From the NCBI GenBank assembly GCA_964414755.1, contig CAYPXH010000003.1, forward strand, positions 1 to 64,000: a stretch of 64,000 nt of DNA. Direction: 5' to 3'. The DNA comes from JAEUKQ01 sp964414755 (GTDB lineage: Bacteria; Pseudomonadota; Alphaproteobacteria; JAEUKQ01). The position numbers and the translations under genes are program-made. The first letter of the stretch is position 1. Each line of letters opens with the position of its first letter. This document shows, one piece after another, positions 17,677 through 27,088 of this stretch. The notes under the pieces are model-generated. The model was given only the letters and a program-made list of their open reading frames with translations. It was not told the DNA's origin and ran no database searches.

Positions 17677-18591
17677 ATGGGATATTTTCTTGAGCAGTTA
17701 ATCAACGGCCTAAGTCTTGGTTCAATATATGGTCTAATAGCTATTGGCTATACAATGGTTTACGGAATTATCGGTATGGTGAACTTTGCGCATGGCGAAG
17801 TTTTTATGATTGGCGCATTTCATGCTGTTATTGCCTATTTGTTATTACAAGCGCTTGGGATAACCCTTTTACCAGTGGCTTTAATTATTGTTTTGGTGGT
17901 GACCATTTTTCTAACCTCGGCTTATGGTTGGACCATTGAAAAAATTGCTTATAGACCTTTGCGAGGCTCTTTTCGATTGGCGCCATTGATTTCTGCAATT
18001 GGGATGTCTGTTTTACTGCAAAATTATGTACAACTTTTACAAGAAGCACGGCCTAAATCTGTGCCATCTTTAATTCAGGGCAATATATCGCTGATTGAAA
18101 GCGAAGATTTCTCGGTTTCAATTAGCTATCTGCGATTATTTATTATTATCGCAACCGTTGTTCTGATGGTTTTTTTCACCATGCTTATTACTAAAACAGC
18201 ACTTGGGCGTTCGCAAAGAGCATGCGAGCAGGATATGAAGATGGCGACGCTTTTGGGGATCAACGTTGATCGTGTTATTTCGATAACGTTTGTAATTGGG
18301 GCTTCACTGGCTGCGGTTGCCGGATTAATGTTTATGCTATTTTACGGGGTTGTTGATTTTTATATGGGCTTTATTGCAGGTGTTAAGGCGTTTAGTGCAG
18401 CTGTTCTTGGGGGTATTGGCTCACTGCCTGGGGCGATGTTGGGGGGGATTTTGCTGGGGGTAATTGAATCGCTGTTTTCTGCTTATTTTTCGGTTGAATA
18501 TAAAGACCTGGCAGCTTTTAGCGTGCTAGTTCTCGTGCTTATTTTTCGTCCAACTGGCTTACTTGGAAAACCTGAAGTGGAAAAGGTTTAA
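17677..18591 (+). CDS. livH: Branched-chain amino-acid ABC transporter permease LivH
   Basis: This 304-residue inner-membrane permease of the HAAT family has about eight hydrophobic segments. Family motifs are NGLSLGSIYGLIAIGYTMVYG at the N-terminus (cut across residues 10-30), NFAHGEVFMIGAF, and the C-terminal GGIGSLPGAMLGGILLGVIES. It forms the channel with LivM for leucine, isoleucine and valine or related substrates. No good Shine-Dalgarno sequence is seen before the ATG. The gene opens a six-gene run that ends at the terminator at 23362. Confidence 0.95.
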   Translation: MGYFLEQLINGLSLGSIYGLIAIGYTMVYGIIGMVNFAHGEVFMIGAFHAVIAYLLLQALGITLLPVALIIVLVVTIFLTSAYGWTIEKIAYRPLRGSFRLAPLISAIGMSVLLQNYVQLLQEARPKSVPSLIQGNISLIESEDFSVSISYLRLFIIIATVVLMVFFTMLITKTALGRSQRACEQDMKMATLLGINVDRVISITFVIGASLAAVAGLMFMLFYGVVDFYMGFIAGVKAFSAAVLGGIGSLPGAMLGGILLGVIESLFSAYFSVEYKDLAAFSVLVLVLIFRPTGLLGKPEVEKV

Positions 18592-18593
18592 CC

Positions 18594-20081
18594 ATGCATA
18601 TAAATACTAGTAAATCAATAAATCTAAAACATATATTCTTTCAATCGCTGGGAGTTGCTTTTCTTGGAGCTGTTTTAGGGTCCTTACTTATTGGTTTTAA
18701 GCTTCAATCGCGCGGTATATCTCTTGAACTGGATTGGCGACTATCCCAGGTATTAGCCGTAGCATTTTTTGTATTTTTAGGGCGCTTTTGTCTTGGGTTG
18801 CAGCAAATAAAACTTGGATTACTCTCTATCTTTGTTACAATGGCTGTCTGTGCTTACATGATAACGGCTATTCTGCTATCTGTGCAAACGCCTGAATCAT
18901 CCGAAGCCGGCAACCATTTATTGTTGCCTTATAGCGATATGAAACTTAATTGGATGACCATTGTTATTTATTTAGGACTGTTTCTATATCTTATTTATCG
19001 GTTTTTTAAAAAAAGAATGGTGTTAAATAATGGAATCCAAAGCAAGAAATGGAAGTTCGGTTTAAATAAAAATATCCAAACGATACTCATGATAGCTTTT
19101 TTGCTGCTATTAATCAGCGCGCCGTTTTTACAAATTATTGATCGGCGCATTTTGAACATTTTAACGCAGATATTGCTTTATATTGTTTTAGGTTGGGGTC
19201 TTAGTATCGTTGTTGGATTGGCAGGGTTGCTAGACCTTGGGTATGTTGCTTTTTATGCTGTTGGCGCTTATGCCTATGCACTTCTTTCGCTACATTTTGA
19301 TTTTGGTTTTTGGCTTTCATTGCCGTTAGCTGGATTACTTGCGGCGGCCTTGGGAATTATTTTAGGTTTTCCTGTTCTGAGGCTTCGTGGCGATTATCTT
19401 GCAATTGTTACTTTGGGTTTTGGCGAAATCATTCGCATGGTTCTTGTGAACTGGTACGAATTTACAGGTGGGCCTAATGGAATAAACCAGATTCCTAAAC
19501 CAACCCTTTTTGGTTATTTATTTGATGAACCAAATGGTAATGGAAACACAGTAAGCGAATGGCTTGGAATAGAATACAGTAATGAAACTTTCTATATATT
19601 TATGTATTTATTAGTTTTAAGTATGGCTTTTGGCGTATTCTGGTTTATTCGCAAGTTGCGCCGCTTGCCAATTGGGCGTGCATGGGAAGCAATACGAGAA
19701 GATGAAATTGCCTGCCGTGCCTTGGGGTTGAACCCCACAAACATTAAATTAACAGCTTTTGCCACAGGTGCTATGATTGCTGGGTTTGCTGGTGCTTTTT
19801 TTGCGGCCTATCAGGGCTTTATAAGCCCTGAAAGTTTTACGTTTGTTGAATCCATAACTATTTTAGCCATTGTTGTTTTGGGTGGGATGGGTAATCTTTT
19901 TGGTATAGCATTGGCTGCCATCTTGCTAATTTTTATGCTAGAATTCCGTGATCTTGAAATGTTTCGGATGTTGGCTTTGGGGGTTTTACAAGTGTTTGTT
20001 ATGATTTGGCGTCCCCACGGGCTGATATCACACCGGTCGCCAACGGTTTACCGCCATATGTCGACAAAAGGGGTATCCTAA
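18594..20081 (+). CDS. livM: Branched-chain amino-acid ABC transporter permease LivM
   Basis: This is a 495-residue permease. The C-terminal 320 residues form the conserved LivM core, with GLAGLLDLGYVAFYAVGAY, LRGDYLAIVTLGFGEIIRMV (about 268-287) and AWEAIREDEIACRALGLNP. The N-terminal 165 residues carry extra membrane segments, as is common in proteobacterial LivM. It starts 2 bp after the livH stop and ends 1 bp before livG. Confidence 0.95.
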   Translation: MHINTSKSINLKHIFFQSLGVAFLGAVLGSLLIGFKLQSRGISLELDWRLSQVLAVAFFVFLGRFCLGLQQIKLGLLSIFVTMAVCAYMITAILLSVQTPESSEAGNHLLLPYSDMKLNWMTIVIYLGLFLYLIYRFFKKRMVLNNGIQSKKWKFGLNKNIQTILMIAFLLLLISAPFLQIIDRRILNILTQILLYIVLGWGLSIVVGLAGLLDLGYVAFYAVGAYAYALLSLHFDFGFWLSLPLAGLLAAALGIILGFPVLRLRGDYLAIVTLGFGEIIRMVLVNWYEFTGGPNGINQIPKPTLFGYLFDEPNGNGNTVSEWLGIEYSNETFYIFMYLLVLSMAFGVFWFIRKLRRLPIGRAWEAIREDEIACRALGLNPTNIKLTAFATGAMIAGFAGAFFAAYQGFISPESFTFVESITILAIVVLGGMGNLFGIALAAILLIFMLEFRDLEMFRMLALGVLQVFVMIWRPHGLISHRSPTVYRHMSTKGVS

Positions 20082-20082
20082 T

Positions 20083-20985
20083 ATGGTGCAAAATCTGCAA
20101 CCGATTTTGAATGTAGAACATTTAACGATGCGTTTTGGTGGACTTAAAGCTATAGATGATGTTTCTTTTACTGCTTACCAAAATCATATAACGGCAATTA
20201 TTGGTCCAAATGGCGCTGGCAAAACAACCTTATTTAATTGCTTAACGGGTTTTTATAAGCCAACTGTTGGTCGCTTAACTCTTTATTCTTCTAATCAACG
20301 CATGTTGCTTGAACAGATGGAAGGATTTAAAATTGCTAAGGATGCCAAAGTAGTGCGTACATTCCAAAATATTAGACTGTTCCCCGCAATGACACTTCTA
20401 GAGAATATGATGGTATCGCAACATGGTGGGTTAATGAGAGCTGCAGGCTATAATATTACAGGGCTTTTATCTCAGACAGCGTTAGGTTCTGAATTAAAAA
20501 ATGGTTGGAGAAAGATTTTTTCTAAAATTGGACTTTCTTATTATGCGCGTCGTGAACAAGAGTCTTTAGACCATTGTTGTTTTTGGCTTGATCAGGTAGG
20601 TTTGCTTGACAGAGCAGACGAGATTGCTTCTTCACTTTCGTATGGTGCCCAGCGTCGTCTTGAAATAGCACGGGCCATGTGTACAAGACCGGTGTTGTTA
20701 TGCTTGGATGAACCGGCGGCTGGCCTAAATCCTCGTGAATCAAGCGATTTAAATATATTGTTATTAAAAATTCGCCAAGAACATAAAACCAGCATCCTAT
20801 TAATTGAGCACGATATGGATGTAGTTATGAAAATATCTGATCAGCTTATTGTTTTGAACTATGGCAAAAAAATTGCCCAGGGTACGCCGACAGAGATTCG
20901 TCAGAACCCACAGGTTATAGAGGCTTATTTAGGGCATACTGCCGTACATGTTGAGTCAAACAATAATTCAGGGATTCATCAGTAA
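20083..20985 (+). CDS. livG: Branched-chain amino-acid ABC transporter ATPase LivG
   Basis: This 300-residue ABC ATPase has Walker A GPNGAGKT (41-48), the Q-loop in RTFQNIRLF, the signature LSYGAQRRLEIARAM and Walker B LLCLDEPAAGLNP. The LivG-type insertion between Walker A and the signature (ENMMVSQH...LL) and the C-terminal GTPTEIRQNPQVIEAYLG element are present. It pairs with LivF to power the LivHM channel. Confidence 0.96.
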   Translation: MVQNLQPILNVEHLTMRFGGLKAIDDVSFTAYQNHITAIIGPNGAGKTTLFNCLTGFYKPTVGRLTLYSSNQRMLLEQMEGFKIAKDAKVVRTFQNIRLFPAMTLLENMMVSQHGGLMRAAGYNITGLLSQTALGSELKNGWRKIFSKIGLSYYARREQESLDHCCFWLDQVGLLDRADEIASSLSYGAQRRLEIARAMCTRPVLLCLDEPAAGLNPRESSDLNILLLKIRQEHKTSILLIEHDMDVVMKISDQLIVLNYGKKIAQGTPTEIRQNPQVIEAYLGHTAVHVESNNNSGIHQ

Positions 20986-20986
20986 T

Positions 20987-21724
20987 ATGGTAGATATGAA
21001 TAAACAGGAAAAAGCAAACATCCTTACCCTAAAGGATGTTCATAGTTTTTATGGGCAGGTTGAAGCCTTGCGCGGTGTAAGTTTGCAGGTGAAGGCTGGA
21101 GAAATTGTTTCACTTATTGGTGCTAATGGTGCTGGTAAAACAACATTGTTGATGACTATTTGTGGAAAACCCAAAGCCCAAAAAGGGGACATTATATTTC
21201 TTAATCAATCTATTGTCAGTAAGCCTACACACGAAATTATCCGCCTTGGCATAGCACATTGTCCGGAAGGCCGCCATATATTTCCAAAAATGACCGTTAT
21301 GGAAAATCTGCTTATGGGTGTTGCGGAAAGCAGCAAAGAATTTTTCAAACAAGATTTGAAACGAATTTTTGATCTTTTTCCTATCTTATATGACCGACGT
21401 ACCCAGCGTGGTGGAACATTATCGGGTGGTGAGCAACAAATGTTGGCGATTGGTCGGGCAATTATTAGTCGACCAAAACTTCTGCTGCTAGACGAGCCAT
21501 CACTTGGACTAGCCCCAATTATTGTACAAAAAATTTTTGCAACAATTCGCCAATTAAATAAAGAATTGCAAATGACAATTTTGTTAATTGAACAAAATGC
21601 CTACCATGCTTTGCAACTTGCTGATCGTGCTTATGTTTTAGTTAATGGTTACATCACGATGCAAGGTACAGGGCAAGAGTTGCTGGCAAATCCCGAAGTT
21701 AGCAAAGCTTATTTGGGCGGTTAG
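20987..21724 (+). CDS. livF: Branched-chain amino-acid ABC transporter ATPase LivF
   Basis: This 245-residue ABC ATPase has Walker A GANGAGKT (45-52), the LivF signature region GTLSGGEQQMLAIGRA and Walker B LLLDEPSLGLAP. The open frame extends back to 20948 inside livG, but the ATG at 20987, directly after the livG TAA, gives the usual N-terminus; a Met at 20996 is a further option. It is the second ATPase of the transporter. Confidence 0.95.
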   Translation: MVDMNKQEKANILTLKDVHSFYGQVEALRGVSLQVKAGEIVSLIGANGAGKTTLLMTICGKPKAQKGDIIFLNQSIVSKPTHEIIRLGIAHCPEGRHIFPKMTVMENLLMGVAESSKEFFKQDLKRIFDLFPILYDRRTQRGGTLSGGEQQMLAIGRAIISRPKLLLLDEPSLGLAPIIVQKIFATIRQLNKELQMTILLIEQNAYHALQLADRAYVLVNGYITMQGTGQELLANPEVSKAYLGG

Positions 21725-21755
21725 ATGGTATATCGTTAAAAGGTCGGAGGATAAG

Positions 21756-22106
21756 GTGTTTGATAATTTATTGACAAATCTTGATTTAACCTGGCCGGAA
21801 TTAGTTGGCGTAACCACATTGATGTTTGGTTTTGCTGCTTACGCAATGGGGCAAGCTGTAGCAAATAAGTGGCAATCACCTATATATTGTTGTTGGTATA
21901 GCCTACTTTTGGGGATATTTGACCGCTTTATTATTTATGCTTTATTTGACGGAGTGTTGTTAAGCTTGAAGGCATATATTGCAGATACAATTATTATTTT
22001 AGTTATTTCTGTACTTGCCCATCGTTTAACATTGGTTCAGAAAATGATTAGACAATACCCATGGCTGTATCGTCGGGCATTTATTTTTTCTTGGAAAAAC
22101 AAGTAG
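21756..22106 (+). CDS. Small membrane protein within the liv operon
   Basis: This 116-residue protein has about three hydrophobic segments (residues 14-32, 44-66 and 73-86) and a basic C-terminal tail (KMIRQYPWLYRRAFIFSWKNK). The GTG at 21756 is preceded by a perfect CGGAGG at 5-bp spacing, which settles the start; the frame upstream belongs to the end of livF. I recall small membrane proteins of this size next to liv genes in alphaproteobacteria (possibly DUF6867), but I cannot confirm the family. Its position between livF and the binding-protein gene suggests a role tied to the transporter. Confidence 0.75.
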   Translation: MFDNLLTNLDLTWPELVGVTTLMFGFAAYAMGQAVANKWQSPIYCCWYSLLLGIFDRFIIYALFDGVLLSLKAYIADTIIILVISVLAHRLTLVQKMIRQYPWLYRRAFIFSWKNK

Positions 22107-22211
22107 TTTTTTATTAGGAAACAAAGCAGTGGTGAAAAAAATAGGTTGTTATAAAATTAAAGCGCTATTAAGGTGATTCAATCAATACAAACTTAACTAA
22201 GGGTAGGATTC

Positions 22212-23330
22212 ATGAAAAAGAATTTGTTTAAAAATCTAATGATCGCATTTGGGTTGGCAACCATGCCTTCCCTTGCAGTAGCGCAGGAAGAAATTTTAAT
22301 TGGTGTGGCGGGGCCAATAACAGGTCCAGTCGCCGCTTTTGGCGAGCAGATGCGCCGAGGTGCAGAAATGGCTGTAGCAGATATCAATGCCCGTGGCGGT
22401 GTTTTAGGTAAAAAGCTTCGTTTGGTGATTGGCGACGATGTATGTGATCCGCGTCAAGCCGTTGCTGTTGCTAATGACATGGTAAAACGGGGTGTTGTTT
22501 TTGTGGCTGGACATTTCTGTTCATCTTCATCGATACCTGCATCTGCTGTTTATGCAGCAGAAGGTATTTTACAAATTACCCCTTCTTCGACCAATGTTGT
22601 CTTAACGGATGATGCTGCAAAAAAAGGTTGGAGTACAGTTATGCGTACCTGTGGTCGCGATGACAAACAGGGTGATTTTGCCGGAAAGTGGTTGGCTAAA
22701 AACTTTGCCAATGCAAATGTTGCTATTTTGCATGATAAATCAGCCTATGGAAAAGGATTAGCCGATGAGACCAAAAAGAATATGAATGCCGCCGGCCTTC
22801 GTGAGAAGATGTTTGAAGCATATAATGCTAATGAACGCGATTTTTCTGCCTTGATTAGTAAGATGAAGCGCGATCGGATTACTGTGGTTTATGTCGGTGG
22901 TTATCACAACGATATTGGATTGCTTGCACGTCAGGCGTCTGAACAAGGGTTAAAGATTAATATTATTGGTGGTGATGCGCTGAATAGCTCGGATTTTTGG
23001 GCTATTAGTGGACCTGCTGGTGCAGGAACCCGGTTTAGTGATGCTTCTTCAGCTTTAAATTTACCCGCTGCAAAGCCGGTCGTTGATAAATTTCGTAGCC
23101 AGGGTTATGAGCCAGAAGGATACACTTTATCAACCTATGCTGCTATCCAATCTTGGGCAGCTGGCGTTACTAAAGCTAACAGCTTTGATGGCAAAAAAGT
23201 TGCGGCTGCTTTGCGCGGTATGAGCGTGGATACGGTAATTGGTACACTTGGCTGGGACGCTAAAGGTGACCTAAAGAACCCAACTTATGCTTGGTTTATT
23301 TGGAAAGATGGTAAGTTTACCCAGGAATAG
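22212..23330 (+). CDS. livK: Branched-chain amino-acid ABC transporter substrate-binding protein (LivK-like)
   Basis: This 372-residue periplasmic binding protein has a signal peptide (MKKNLFKNLMIAFGLATMPSLAVA, cut before QE). The mature part starts EEILIGVAGPITGPVAAFGEQMRRGAEMAV, cut across the typical type I fold entry, and continues with GDDVCDPRQAVAVANDMV and the two conserved cysteines in the first lobe. It captures the substrate for LivHMGF. The gene follows the small membrane protein and is closed by a strong terminator. Confidence 0.94.
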   Translation: MKKNLFKNLMIAFGLATMPSLAVAQEEILIGVAGPITGPVAAFGEQMRRGAEMAVADINARGGVLGKKLRLVIGDDVCDPRQAVAVANDMVKRGVVFVAGHFCSSSSIPASAVYAAEGILQITPSSTNVVLTDDAAKKGWSTVMRTCGRDDKQGDFAGKWLAKNFANANVAILHDKSAYGKGLADETKKNMNAAGLREKMFEAYNANERDFSALISKMKRDRITVVYVGGYHNDIGLLARQASEQGLKINIIGGDALNSSDFWAISGPAGAGTRFSDASSALNLPAAKPVVDKFRSQGYEPEGYTLSTYAAIQSWAAGVTKANSFDGKKVAAALRGMSVDTVIGTLGWDAKGDLKNPTYAWFIWKDGKFTQE

Positions 23331-23361
23331 TGATTGTATTATTCTGTACCACATGTATAAT

Positions 23362-23389
23362 GAAAAACCGGCTTTTTAGCCGGTTTTTC
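23362..23389. terminator. Rho-independent terminator of the liv operon
   Basis: A perfect 12-bp stem (GAAAAACCGGCT / AGCCGGTTTTTC) with a TTTT loop starts 32 bp after the livK stop. The right arm ends in a run of T, as expected for an intrinsic terminator, and the A-run on the left makes it potentially bidirectional. Confidence 0.93.
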
Positions 23390-23505
23390 ATTTATAAATA
23401 AACAAAATGCCTTATAACAAAGCACCTGATGTAGTCATATTATTTTTTATTTTATAGTGGTGCTTGTTTCTAAGATTAGTTTTTCAAATAATATACGGGG
23501 AATAC

Positions 23506-23982
23506 ATGAACCACGAATTTAACAAAACACAATTTAGTAAAAACTTTTCACAGGTATTTTTAGCGGCTGACCACGCGGGTTTTAATCTTAAAGCCAAATT
23601 GATTGCGTGGTTGGCACCTTTCGGTATTCGCATAACAAATCTGGGTGTTGATACGGAAAATTCTGTCGATTACCCTGATATGGCATATGATTTATGTCGC
23701 CAACTTATGAAAGGTGCGGCCGGCATCCTGATTTGTGGTTCGGGTGTTGGTATGTCAATTGCAGCCAACCGATATACACATATACGTGCGGCCCTTTGTC
23801 ATGAACCTTTATCTGCCTATTTAGCACGGGCGCATAATAACGCCAATGTTTTGTGTTTGGGATCCAGATTGGTTGGTGAAACGATGGCAAAGGAATGTGT
23901 TACAGCCTTTTTATGTACGGTGTTTGAAGAAGGGCGTCATCAACGGCGTGTTGAGAAGTTGACAACTTGTTCCATGCCATGA
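23506..23982 (+). CDS. rpiB: Ribose-5-phosphate isomerase B
   Basis: This 158-residue RpiB/LacAB-family sugar isomerase interconverts ribose-5-phosphate and ribulose-5-phosphate. Motifs are AADHAGFNLK (about 20-29), DYPDMAYDLC and ICGSGVGMSIAANRYTHIRAALCHEP with the catalytic cysteine before GSGVG. The ATG at 23506 follows GGGGA and is preferred to the frame start at 23464. It directly precedes glyA, the arrangement usual in alphaproteobacteria. Confidence 0.93.
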   Translation: MNHEFNKTQFSKNFSQVFLAADHAGFNLKAKLIAWLAPFGIRITNLGVDTENSVDYPDMAYDLCRQLMKGAAGILICGSGVGMSIAANRYTHIRAALCHEPLSAYLARAHNNANVLCLGSRLVGETMAKECVTAFLCTVFEEGRHQRRVEKLTTCSMP

Positions 23983-24045
23983 ATGATACTGATTAAAACC
24001 CTAAGCAACAAGTCTATGCAGGATACTAGAAATAGTCTAACAGTG

Positions 24046-25335
24046 ATGAGCCAAATGAATAATTTTTTTCAAACAACGGTGCAGGAGAGTGATCCTGATA
24101 TTAGTAGTATTCTTGTAGCAGAAGAAAGACGCCAGCAAGATCAGATTGAATTGATTGCGTCAGAAAATATTGTGTCGCGTGCTGTCCTTATGGCGCAGGG
24201 TTCTGTTCTTACCAATAAATACGCTGAAGGTTATCCAGGTAAGCGATATTATGGTGGCTGTCACGTTGTTGATCAGGCCGAAACTTTGGCTATTGAGCGG
24301 GCAAAAAAACTGTTTGGCTGCAATTTTGCTAATGTGCAACCCCATTCTGGGGCACAAGCCAATCAAGCCGTTTTCCTAGCCTTACTCAGCCCTGGAGATA
24401 CGATCATGGGTATGTCACTTGCAGCTGGCGGACATTTAACACACGGTGCTGCCCCAAATCTATCAGGCAAGTGGTTTAAATCTGTTTCTTATTTAGTTAA
24501 CCCTGCTGATGAAAGAATAGATTATGATGGCCTTGAAAAGCTTGCTTTAGAGCATCGCCCAAAGTTAATTATTGCTGGTGGATCGGCTTATCCACGCCAA
24601 ATTAACTTTGTTCGTATGCGTCAAATTGCTGATCTGCTTCAGGCTTATTTGTTGGTTGACATGGCACATTTTGCAGGGTTGGTTGCTGCTGGCTATCACC
24701 CAAACCCAATTCCACATGCGCATATTGTAACCACTACCACCCATAAAACATTACGTGGGCCGCGTGGGGGAATGATCTTAACTAACAATGAAGATTTGGC
24801 AAAAAAAGTTAATAGTGCTGTATTCCCCGGATTACAGGGAGGACCATTAATGCATGTAATTGCTGCAAAAGCAGTGGCTTTTGGCGAGGCCTTACAACCA
24901 AGTTTTAAAAATTATATCAAAGCGGTTATTGATAACATTCAAACTTTGGGCAAGTGTTTACAGCAAGCTGGTTGGCGCTTAGTGGCTGGTGGTACAGATA
25001 CACACTTGATTCTTGTTGATCTGAGGTCAGGGAAAATTACAGGAAAGCAAGCCGAGGAATCCCTTGAACGGGCAGGGCTTACTTGTAATAAAAATGGTAT
25101 TCCTTTTGATCCAGAAAAACCAACGATCACTTCTGGAATTCGTTTAGGATCCCCAGCAATGACGACCAGGGGATTTAGGCATCCTGAATTTGTTCAAATT
25201 GCTGTCTGGATTGACCAGGTGTTGAGGGGTCTGATCCAAAACCCCGATGCAAACGGAAAAGTAGAAAAGCATGTTTTAGAGGAAGTACAAACGTTATGCG
25301 GGCGTTTTCCAATTTATGGGCGCGCTACAGGTTAA
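24046..25335 (+). CDS. glyA: Serine hydroxymethyltransferase
   Basis: This PLP enzyme converts serine and tetrahydrofolate to glycine and 5,10-methylene-THF. Motifs are IELIASENIVSRAVL, NKYAEGYPGKRYYGGC and the PLP lysine in VTTTTHKTLRGPRGG. The frame is open from an ATG at 23983 next to the rpiB stop, but family members begin near MSQMNNFFQTT, so the ATG at 24046 (429 residues) is taken; 24055 is also possible and no start has a strong ribosome-binding site. If the 23983 start is used, the protein gains 21 residues. Confidence 0.95.
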   Translation: MSQMNNFFQTTVQESDPDISSILVAEERRQQDQIELIASENIVSRAVLMAQGSVLTNKYAEGYPGKRYYGGCHVVDQAETLAIERAKKLFGCNFANVQPHSGAQANQAVFLALLSPGDTIMGMSLAAGGHLTHGAAPNLSGKWFKSVSYLVNPADERIDYDGLEKLALEHRPKLIIAGGSAYPRQINFVRMRQIADLLQAYLLVDMAHFAGLVAAGYHPNPIPHAHIVTTTTHKTLRGPRGGMILTNNEDLAKKVNSAVFPGLQGGPLMHVIAAKAVAFGEALQPSFKNYIKAVIDNIQTLGKCLQQAGWRLVAGGTDTHLILVDLRSGKITGKQAEESLERAGLTCNKNGIPFDPEKPTITSGIRLGSPAMTTRGFRHPEFVQIAVWIDQVLRGLIQNPDANGKVEKHVLEEVQTLCGRFPIYGRATG

Positions 25336-25400
25336 CAAGCGCTAGAGTTTTTGGTAGGCTTAAAATGATTATTACAGATTGTTCAGTATAGGAAATTTTT

Positions 25401-25877
25401 ATGCGGTGTCCCTTTTGTAGCAGTGATGATACTCAGGTTAAAGATTCGCGTCCAACTGACGATTATGCGGCTATTAGACGCCGCCGCCAATGTGTTGGTT
25501 GTGGAGCGCGTTTTACAACTTTTGAACGTATACAATTACGTGAATTAACGATTGTTAAACAAAATGGCCGTCGCCAACCCTTTGATCGAGATAAATTACT
25601 ACGTTCCATGCAAATTGCCTTGCGTAAGCGACCAATTGATCAAGATCGGTTAGAACGGGTTATTAACGGTATTGTGCGCCAGCTGGAAAGCCTTGGCGAG
25701 GCCGAGATTAACAGCCAAACAATTGGCACAATGGTTATGGATGCTTTATATCACTTAGACCCTGTTGCGTATGTTCGTTACGCATCAGTTTACCGTAATT
25801 TCCGTGAAGCAAAAGACTTTGAGAATTTTATTGAAAACTTGGCTGTTAGTGGGCCACAGAAGCAAAAGGATAGTTAA
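25401..25877 (+). CDS. nrdR: NrdR, repressor of ribonucleotide reductase genes
   Basis: This 158-residue regulator senses ATP/dATP and represses nrd genes. It has a zinc ribbon with C3, C6, C31 and C34 and an ATP-cone domain (about 48-138, ELTIVKQNGRRQPFDRDKLL across its start). Its stop overlaps the ribD start by one base (TAATG). The glyA-nrdR-ribD order is conserved in alphaproteobacteria. Confidence 0.97.
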   Translation: MRCPFCSSDDTQVKDSRPTDDYAAIRRRRQCVGCGARFTTFERIQLRELTIVKQNGRRQPFDRDKLLRSMQIALRKRPIDQDRLERVINGIVRQLESLGEAEINSQTIGTMVMDALYHLDPVAYVRYASVYRNFREAKDFENFIENLAVSGPQKQKDS

Positions 25878-26989
25878 TGCCGTTGCTGCCTGAACAACCT
25901 CAAGACCAGTACTGGATGGCAAAGGCATTACGCCATGCTGCTCTTGGTTTGGGTGTGACATGGCCTAATCCTTCTGTTGGGTGCTTGATGTTAACAGTCG
26001 GGGATAACGGTAATACCGAATTCCATCTAACCCGTACCGCAGCGTTTGGAAGGCCCCATGCAGAAGAGGCGCTTTTAAGTATTCCTAGCCTAAAAGCCAA
26101 AGACTCAACAGTTTATGTTACATTAGAACCCTGTGCTCATGAACAAAAAAATCTAAGCTGCGTAGATCGTCTTATTCGCGCAGGGGTTAAGCGTGTTGTT
26201 ATTGCATCCCAAGATCCAGACCAACGAACCAATGGTATTGCCGTTCAAAAACTAATAGAAGCAGGGGTTTCTGTTACTGTTGGTTGTTTGGGAAAGCAGG
26301 CAAATACTATGCAGCAAGGATATATTTATCGGCAACGCTACCAGCGACCGATGGTTACATTAAAAACAGCAATTTCTCTTGATGGAAAAACAGCAGATAG
26401 CAAGGGTAATAGCCAGTGGATTACTAATCATTATTCGCGTCGACGGGTGCATTTGTTAAGGGCTTTTCATGACGCTACAATAGTTGGTATCGGAACAGTT
26501 ATTAAGGATAACCCTATGTTGAACTGCCGTTTAAAAAGATTTGATCACAGGCGTTCTTTGCGTATTGTACTTGATCGGCAATTGCAGCTACCATGTACCA
26601 GTAAATTAGCACAAACATCTGCACAATTTCCAACTTGGGTGCTATGCAGACACGACAGCGAAAATCGCCGTTCACAACTTGAAAAAATGGGTGTAGAGGT
26701 TCATTTATTACCTGATATGAACGACATTAGTGTTATTTTAAGTTACTTGGCGGGTAAGGGGTTGACAAGGGTGTTGGTCGAAGGGGGGGCTAAACTACAC
26801 AGTGCTTTTTTTCAGTCAAAACTTGTTGACAGACTTATTATATTTCAAGCGCCGATTTTACTGGGGTCACAAGGTATCGATATGACAGGACCCAAACTTA
26901 AGGCAGATATTGAACAACCATATCGCTTCAAATTGGTCCACAGTCGGAAGTTAATAAATGATTTCTATTACGAATATCAGCAAGCCTGA
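25877..26989 (+). CDS. ribD: RibD, bifunctional riboflavin deaminase/reductase
   Basis: This 370-residue two-domain enzyme carries out the second and third steps of the pyrimidine branch of riboflavin synthesis. The N-terminal deaminase has the zinc motif HAEE and the segment TLEPCAHEQKNLSCVDRL with both cysteines. The C-terminal reductase (about 155-370) has KTAISLDGKTAD, GIGTVIKDNPMLNCR and VLVEGGAKLH. No FMN riboswitch was recognised upstream of ribD or in the 99-bp gap before ribE. Confidence 0.95.
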   Translation: MPLLPEQPQDQYWMAKALRHAALGLGVTWPNPSVGCLMLTVGDNGNTEFHLTRTAAFGRPHAEEALLSIPSLKAKDSTVYVTLEPCAHEQKNLSCVDRLIRAGVKRVVIASQDPDQRTNGIAVQKLIEAGVSVTVGCLGKQANTMQQGYIYRQRYQRPMVTLKTAISLDGKTADSKGNSQWITNHYSRRRVHLLRAFHDATIVGIGTVIKDNPMLNCRLKRFDHRRSLRIVLDRQLQLPCTSKLAQTSAQFPTWVLCRHDSENRRSQLEKMGVEVHLLPDMNDISVILSYLAGKGLTRVLVEGGAKLHSAFFQSKLVDRLIIFQAPILLGSQGIDMTGPKLKADIEQPYRFKLVHSRKLINDFYYEYQQA

Positions 26990-27088
26990 CTTTAGCATAA
27001 ACTGTAAATAATATGGTTGATTGCTGGTTATGAAACACCTATAAAGAAGTTCATGTTATGATTAAATTACAGTTTTTTAGGTTGGCTA

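Noticed and set aside
25336..27088. Possible FMN riboswitch controlling the riboflavin genes
   Set aside because: The short gaps before nrdR and ribE do not contain the conserved RFN element pattern.
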